A stretch of 26,820 nucleotides of DNA from UMGS172 sp964424555 (lineage in GTDB: Bacteria; Bacillota; Clostridia; Oscillospirales; Acutalibacteraceae): the NCBI GenBank assembly GCA_964424555.1, contig CAYRIX010000026.1, forward strand, positions 1 to 26,820. The letters are read 5' to 3'. This document shows positions 22,167 to 26,820 of the stretch, one piece after another; position 1 is the first letter of the stretch; every line of letters begins with the position of its first letter. The notes beneath the pieces were generated by a model. That model was not told the DNA's origin. It did not search any database and saw only the letters and a list, made by a program, of their open reading frames with translations. A program made the translations under genes and the position numbers.

Positions 22167-25121
22167 TTGGCTCGTTTTCAAATTTGCTTGGAGTCTGGTA
22201 TTAAGACGGTTGTAAATACTCCTGAAATGCTTAAGGTTTTTTGCTCTGTCCTCACGGACGAGACGTTTCTTTTCCATCTGCTCGTGATATCGGTGACTGT
22301 TAAATTCCTTGCCCTCAAGCTCTTTGATTCGCTTGTCACGACGCTCGACCTCTTTTTTGAGGGATTTATTTTCCTCTTTCAGACGGGTGTTTTCCTGCTT
22401 GTCAACCTTAGCGCTCTGCTTGGCAGTGGCATCTATTTCCACCCAAACTTGAGTGTCACGAACGTTGATAGTTCGGTTGTAAATATCATCAGCGATCGTC
22501 TTTACATCGGCATTCTCAAAGCTTTGGGCAATGCTCTGAGCGATCTCATATGCCTTGGACCATTGCGTGCGGTCAACTGCTGACATAACCTGCTCAAGTT
22601 CCTTACTTAAGGTTGCGTTATCCTTGGCACTTTTACCGTACTTCTCGGTCAATTCGCTTGCCACTTTTTCAGGTTCAAAAACCCCGTCTTTAGCAAGACC
22701 GATAGAATGCTTGACATTTTCGTCAGGATTGGGTATAATATTATCGGAAACTGTACCGCTGCTCGCTTCGGGCGTATTGACGGTGGCTTGATCAGCCGTC
22801 GGCGTGGCAAGGTTTCCTTTTTTTGTGTTGATAAACGCAGTCTGGATAAAAAGATCCATTCGTTTATCAGACACAACTGCAGATACTGTTACTTTCTCAT
22901 TTCCGTTTTGAATAAATGAAATAACCGGTTTGCCATTGTATAACTTGGGAGACAAAACTATTTTGTCAGCATTTTGAACAACCTGTGGGAATTTTAGATA
23001 GTCATCAACGGTAATTGCTCTTTGGCCTCGCAGTTCTTCTTTTGTTTGATTTCCGTGGTCCTTGTTGATTTTTAAAATTTCATCCGAGGATAGAGAACAA
23101 TTATAGTGTTCAACATTTATACCCGTATTGTTTTTTATAGCATTCGCCAATTCAGCTGAAACTGCGCCAAAGTAAATCTTTTTATCGGCGATATTGCCAG
23201 ACAAAGAATCTTCAATGAATTTTCTATATTGTGCGTCATTCTCATACAAAACAATTCGCTTGCTTGTTGCCCAATTATCCCTTTGGCGCTGACTATAAGT
23301 GTCAAGTCTATACTTCACCCCAACATTTGCGGTGGAGTTCTTTTTATCCTTGGAATCCCACACACGTCCGAGACGCTTTTCAAGATATTCGAGATCCTTA
23401 ATGATTGATGCATCCTGAACATCTCCACGCTTTTTGAGTGCACTGAGCTTGTCCTTTACCCAATCCCAGATTCTTTGAAACAAGTTACGGTCGGTCTGTG
23501 CCAGTTCTGTCAAAGCGTCCATCGACTTATCAACATTCTTGCCGAACAGCAAACGCTCACCCACAAAGTCAGCAACTATCTCCATCTCGGCCATTTCGGT
23601 TGTAAAACGCTCCCTTAGGCCTTCTGGAATCTCAGATGAGTTTTTATACTGCTCGTATTTATACTTTGTATAAGCCTCAATAGCTTCCTCATATGTACCC
23701 TTGAATTCTCCGTGGGTCACACGTGCAAGCTTCTTTTGAACGTAATCAGCAAACGCAGAACTACTCTTAAACAGATAATTCTTAAAACCGTCGTACCCCT
23801 TTTTTAATTCAAAATGGTGCACCAACTCATGCTTGAGCATGACAGCGTACATATCGCTGATCGTCATTTTCGGGCTCATGAAGATACAGTGTGTCTCAAA
23901 ATTATAGTAAGGTGAAGTAAGCTTTTCATCCCACCACATTTTGATACCAAACAGCTCTGCTATCTTTTCAGCCTGCCTCTGCCTCGGACTGCGATATTTA
24001 CCCGTTGCAAAATCGCGGTTCTCGTCATCAACGGTCCTTTCACGCTGGACTTCCCTGTCAGGCACGTCGGTAAATCCACCCTGCTCGGGCTTCCCGTATT
24101 TATCCGCATCCTCTTTCTGAGCTCGTCGCTTTGAGGCTATCTGTTCATCATTCAAGAACTCATCAGGGATATATTTAAGAAATTTTCCGTCATCAGGGTT
24201 GATTTTTGCAAACAAATCGGGTATACTAATATTGGAGACAGGTAACAGACGTGTCGATGCATGGTTTTCACCGTGTATGGTATCGTCCATGACGCCTGTC
24301 TCTATTTTTGTAAGTGCTACAGCAAGATACAGTCTGTTATTATTGTCGACGTATTGCTTGACTTCAAACTGAACCGGTATGATACTGTCGCCATCACGCA
24401 TAACGCTAAGCAACACATATACCTGTTTCAACTGCGGATTTTCCTTATCTGTACCCATTCCTTTATCGGTATGTGTTTCAACAAGAATGGCGTTATCAAG
24501 TAGCTTTTGCAGGTTGGCTGACGCTTTTGCAAAATCAGCTTTTGTGCCGCCGTACGACGTCTCTTGCGAATTTAAACTCTTCCGCACACCGCCCCCGGTA
24601 AATTCAAACTCAATATCGCCGATAGCAGTTGAAGAATATTTCTTCAGGAATCCCAACTCACGAAACTTTTTAAGCAGGGTCTTTTCGACCTTGCTTTTTA
24701 TGTTGTTTTTGAGATCCTCAAAATCAAAATCCTCACTATATTCAGAGCTAACTTCAACAGGTGTAACTGTTTTGTTTCGGAGTATTTTGGCACGTTCGGC
24801 TTCGGACATATTCACCGTTATCTCTTCTGAGTTATTAATCACTCCTTCTTCTGTGGTAACATCATCCGATTCCTCTTGCTTTGCATACTTGGTCTGTTCA
24901 GCAACCGCACGTCGTCTCGCCTCGTCACGAATAGCAGTACCTTTTATAAAGCCTTCAGAGTTCGCAAGACCTGCGGACTCTAATTTTTTGTAAAACTGAG
25001 ATTGAGGATTTATGCCGATCGTTGTAGCCTTCACGTCGTTGCGCTTATCCCCGGCAGCCCCAAACGCCATATTCAGTATATCTGACGGTATATCGGCCAA
25101 GGCCTCAGCCTGCTCGACCAT
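22086..25121 (-). CDS. Polyvalent mobile-element protein fragment: LPD-like, zincin and PBECR-like nuclease modules
   Basis: 1011 residues. In order: a helical lead; an LPD3-like domain (about 170-285; GVRKSLNSQETSYGGTKADF, then LLDNAILVETHTDK and VQFEVKQYVDNNNRLYLAVA); a charged linker; a zincin-like metallopeptidase (about 385-560) with HELVHH (His431, Glu432, His435) and a downstream Glu in EIVADFVGE; a nuclease-like domain (about 650-790) with INKDHGN, LRGQRAITVDDYLKFPQVV and ADKIVLSP, which fits the Barnase-EndoU-ColicinE5/D-RelE group; a module shared with the next gene (about 800-900); and a coiled coil (about 905-960). Such modules are known from polyvalent proteins that phages and conjugative elements send into a new host. 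The last 26 residues are antisense to the acyltransferase gene, so the natural C-terminus is lost. AAGGG lies 7 bp before the ATG. Confidence 0.75.
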   Translation of the reverse strand: MVEQAEALADIPSDILNMAFGAAGDKRNDVKATTIGINPQSQFYKKLESAGLANSEGFIKGTAIRDEARRRAVAEQTKYAKQEESDDVTTEEGVINNSEEITVNMSEAERAKILRNKTVTPVEVSSEYSEDFDFEDLKNNIKSKVEKTLLKKFRELGFLKKYSSTAIGDIEFEFTGGGVRKSLNSQETSYGGTKADFAKASANLQKLLDNAILVETHTDKGMGTDKENPQLKQVYVLLSVMRDGDSIIPVQFEVKQYVDNNNRLYLAVALTKIETGVMDDTIHGENHASTRLLPVSNISIPDLFAKINPDDGKFLKYIPDEFLNDEQIASKRRAQKEDADKYGKPEQGGFTDVPDREVQRERTVDDENRDFATGKYRSPRQRQAEKIAELFGIKMWWDEKLTSPYYNFETHCIFMSPKMTISDMYAVMLKHELVHHFELKKGYDGFKNYLFKSSSAFADYVQKKLARVTHGEFKGTYEEAIEAYTKYKYEQYKNSSEIPEGLRERFTTEMAEMEIVADFVGERLLFGKNVDKSMDALTELAQTDRNLFQRIWDWVKDKLSALKKRGDVQDASIIKDLEYLEKRLGRVWDSKDKKNSTANVGVKYRLDTYSQRQRDNWATSKRIVLYENDAQYRKFIEDSLSGNIADKKIYFGAVSAELANAIKNNTGINVEHYNCSLSSDEILKINKDHGNQTKEELRGQRAITVDDYLKFPQVVQNADKIVLSPKLYNGKPVISFIQNGNEKVTVSAVVSDKRMDLFIQTAFINTKKGNLATPTADQATVNTPEASSGTVSDNIIPNPDENVKHSIGLAKDGVFEPEKVASELTEKYGKSAKDNATLSKELEQVMSAVDRTQWSKAYEIAQSIAQSFENADVKTIADDIYNRTINVRDTQVWVEIDATAKQSAKVDKQENTRLKEENKSLKKEVERRDKRIKELEGKEFNSHRYHEQMEKKRLVREDRAKNLKHFRSIYNRLNTRLQANLKTSQSVTRIICILGIMPLGNIWVGDNRVLG

Positions 25122-26310
25122 TTGCGACCCTTTCGCTTGCGTATTTCACCGCTTTTTCATGTGCCTTGGCGACCTTATCGTAGATTTCATTTGTTACCTT
25201 GGCTACATCAGCACCGTTAAAGCTCTCGGCAATGCTCTGAGCTGTAGCATATCCGTCTGAGTATTGCGAGTTGACCATTGAATAAAATATATCGTCCAGC
25301 TCATCAGCAATAGTCTTTTTACTCTTGGTACTCTCACCGTACTTGGATATAAGCTCATCAGCTACAGCCATAGTGTCAAGCTCCTCGGTGTCTGTTAAAC
25401 CTACAGAATATTGCCCACTTTCGGAATAATCTTTGCTTTTCTGCGTAGAATCTTTGCTTTTCTGCGTAGAATTACTATTGACAGATGGCTCTTTTTGTGC
25501 TACTCTGTTATCTGATGGCATCGCTGATAAGATGGCCGCGCGCTTTTGCGTGGCACCCTGATCTACGGCGATGCCATTATTTATGTCCAAATTCACGGCA
25601 TAAAGTATATTCCTTCCGTCAGCAGCTTTAGCTATTTTCAAATAAGTTTCATAAATAACCCCATCTTGTAGCACATATGTCTTGCGAGATTCCCATCCAT
25701 TTTTATCAAGCCATCCGTGGTCATTATCGGTTGAACTATAACTCGGGTCATATACCGACTCTTCTATAACTTCTTTCGCATTAATAATAACCTTTCTTCG
25801 GGTTTCGCCTTTGGTATGGGCAAGTTCTCTTAAAACGGGATGATTGTTGCCGTTCTTTGTTACAGTCTCGTTTTCTGCAGCAAACTCAATAATTTCCGTA
25901 TTGCCGTTGTTGTCCTCAACGGGTATTTTTAAACCGACAAAATTTGCTTTAATATAATTCAACAAACGTTTAGGTTCAGAAAGAACCCTTTTCGAAGCAA
26001 TTTTATCAAGTTCAACTACAGTTTCATATTCTTTGCCATTGACATCAACAATATCCTTACGGATACTATATTGCCTCGCACCCTCGGCGGTGGATTTTTC
26101 ATTTTTAGGTGTGTTTTTCTGTTCCCAAGCCTTTTGAGCCGAATCACAAACCTTAACAAACTCGTTTTCAATATGCTGAATATCAACAAAACGGTTTTTC
26201 TGTTTCGAAAATACATTTTTTAGCTTGTTTAATAAATTCAGTATCAACTGTTTAAACTTTCCTGTAGCTTCGGGTGTTACGTGTGTCAAGGCATTTTTAA
26301 GCCTCGACAT
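25105..26310 (-). CDS. Upstream half of the split polyvalent protein (LPD-like domain)
   Basis: 401 residues. Residues about 1-70 are helical; 80-270 form an LPD-like domain (QYSIRKDIVDVNGKEY, then VVELDKIASKRVLSEPKRLL, HPVLRELAHTKGETRRKVII, YETYLKIAKAADGRNILYAV). After a linker holding a perfect 8-codon-scale repeat (STQKSKD twice), residues about 295-395 carry GQYSVGLTDTEELDTMAVAD, ELISKYGESTKSKKTIADEL and YATAQSIAESFNGADVAKVT, related to a module of the downstream ORF (KHSIGLAKDG...ASELTEKYGKSAKDN...). The ORF ends 17 bp inside the downstream ORF, in a frame one base off, so both are probably parts of one broken gene. The ATG at 26310 has no ribosome binding site and an in-frame stop lies five codons upstream, so the original N-terminus is probably missing too. 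Confidence 0.65.
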   Translation of the reverse strand: MSRLKNALTHVTPEATGKFKQLILNLLNKLKNVFSKQKNRFVDIQHIENEFVKVCDSAQKAWEQKNTPKNEKSTAEGARQYSIRKDIVDVNGKEYETVVELDKIASKRVLSEPKRLLNYIKANFVGLKIPVEDNNGNTEIIEFAAENETVTKNGNNHPVLRELAHTKGETRRKVIINAKEVIEESVYDPSYSSTDNDHGWLDKNGWESRKTYVLQDGVIYETYLKIAKAADGRNILYAVNLDINNGIAVDQGATQKRAAILSAMPSDNRVAQKEPSVNSNSTQKSKDSTQKSKDYSESGQYSVGLTDTEELDTMAVADELISKYGESTKSKKTIADELDDIFYSMVNSQYSDGYATAQSIAESFNGADVAKVTNEIYDKVAKAHEKAVKYASERVANGRAG

Positions 26311-26383
26311 ATCGTTAACACATTAATTTGCAATATTATCCACATCACTTTTATCAATATAAGGAAAGTTCATGAAAATACTC

Positions 26384-26412
26384 TTGACAAATAGCGTCAA
26401 ATCAATTAAAAT
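26384..26412 (+). promoter_or_regulatory. Sigma-A promoter in the right intergenic region
   Basis: TTGACA (26384-26389), 17-bp spacer, TAAAAT (26407-26412). It reads away from the polyvalent ORFs into a stretch with no gene longer than about 26 codons, ending near a small GCGG-TTTTT-CCGC hairpin (26546-26558). Confidence 0.6.
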
Positions 26413-26454
26413 AATCGGTGCGTAAAAAACAAAACTTTATTAACCTTCATTTAT

Positions 26455-26489
26455 GTGTGGCGCTATTGGTAACATGCTAAGCTTGAGAG
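26455..26489 (+). other. tRNA-like 5' half, decayed
   Basis: GTGTGGCGC, TTGGTA, GC and TTG-GAG align without gaps to the tRNA-Pro half at 26662-26696 (about 25 of 35 bases, 207 bp apart). The acceptor strand is not matched and the D stem no longer pairs. It may be a remnant of an earlier duplication. Confidence 0.35.
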
Positions 26490-26578
26490 TATTATCAAAC
26501 ACATTGATTAGAAAATCTCATCCTCAAAAATAAGACTTTAATACTGCGGTTTTTCCGCTTTCATATTCTTAGGAAATA

Positions 26579-26587
26579 TGCTATAAT
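26579..26587 (+). promoter_or_regulatory. Extended -10 promoter of the tRNA-Pro gene
   Basis: TGCTATAAT (TG-n-TATAAT), about 70 bp before the tRNA 5' end; the -35 region is poor. Confidence 0.6.
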
Positions 26588-26657
26588 AGCCTTACGACCA
26601 CATAGTATCCCACAGTTGCGGAATTTCTGTTAAAATCCGAGCGTAAACTAAATAAAT

Positions 26658-26695
26658 CGGGGTGTGGCGCAGTTGGTAGCGCGCGACATTTGGGA
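26658..26695 (+). pseudogene. tRNA-Pro(UGG), 5' half only, broken after the anticodon loop
   Basis: Acceptor strand CGGGGTG, TG, D arm GCGC-AGTTGGTA-GCGC, G26, anticodon strand CGACA and loop TTTGGGA with anticodon TGG fit tRNA positions 1-38. The next five bases should be TGTCG to close the anticodon stem but are GCGTG. No T arm, 3' acceptor strand or CCA follows within the remaining 125 bp. The break falls exactly at loop position 38, a usual crossover place for tRNA-targeting integrases. Confidence 0.8.
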
Positions 26696-26820
26696 GCGTG
26701 CCTAGCAGTTGTAGCCGAGATTTTGCGGAAGTCCCGAAAAGCCTTTACTCATGCGGACTTTCGGAGTTTTAAGGAAACTCAAAAATGCGTGGATTTTGAG
26801 TTTGACCACAGTTTGTCCCA
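26696..26820 (+). other. Hairpin-rich sequence after the tRNA break, possible element end
   Basis: Holds a perfect 10-bp inverted repeat AAACTCAAAA (26775-26784) and TTTTGAGTTT (26794-26803), and AAGTCC (26729-26734) facing GGACTT (26755-26760). No gene seen. Could be the terminal region of an element that continues to the right. Confidence 0.4.

Noticed and set aside
26454..26534. Small ORF starting ATGTGTGGCGCTATTGG (about 26 codons), with MCGAIGN resembling a class II amidotransferase start
   Set aside because: There is no ribosome binding site, it is very short, and the stretch is better explained as tRNA-like sequence.

Overview
The window looks like part of a Clostridia (Bacillota) chromosome, probably Oscillospirales. 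The reasons are a pur cluster under a ZTP riboswitch, consensus sigma-A promoters with frequent extended -10 elements, Gram-positive-style lipoproteins, a two-gene SufC/SufB-like Fe-S system, and many small housekeeping genes of clostridial type. The taxon is inferred from gene style, not from a marker gene.

Layout. Positions 1-4000 hold a minus-strand purine operon read purE-purF-purM-purN-(IMP cyclohydrolase, cut by the window edge). It is headed by a sigma-A promoter, a ZTP riboswitch and an overlapping intrinsic terminator. Positions 4100-7000 carry minus-strand genes: a MmcQ/YjbR protein, a lipoprotein with a SecD-head-like domain and asparagine synthetase, plus two short palindromic repeats. 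Positions 7046-8757 carry a plus-strand HAD phosphatase and a PAP2 membrane phosphatase with a terminator. Positions 8758-10500 are a minus-strand sufC-sufB-like pair.

Positions 10560-19345 are an accessory polymorphic-toxin island on the plus strand. It starts with an 1823-residue protein made of Big2-like repeats, an RHS/YD shell and a variable C-terminal tip with a His...Asn-Cys papain-like signature, followed by a lipoprotein gene. A truncated second copy of the RHS core follows. It carries a different tip (DUF4474-like) and its own lipoprotein gene. Both units end in the same terminator and a related tail of about 110 bp. Both contain a consensus promoter at the same place in the rhs core, upstream of the tip and putative immunity gene. 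A 524-bp stretch of the two copies is identical. This is the layout of a toxin-tip/immunity cassette and a displaced or reserve cassette.

Positions 19400-22166 return to housekeeping genes: trmB with an altered motif, a D,D-carboxypeptidase and a PlsC-like acyltransferase. Positions 22086-26310 are the minus-strand remnant of a phage or conjugative-element polyvalent protein, with LPD-like, zincin and Barnase/EndoU/ColicinE5/RelE-like nuclease modules. It is split by a frame change and joined tail to tail with the acyltransferase gene. The right edge (26384-26820) has two promoters, a decayed tRNA-like stretch and a tRNA-Pro(UGG) gene broken exactly at the end of its anticodon loop, followed by hairpin-rich sequence. 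This suggests the edge of an integrated element that continues beyond the window.
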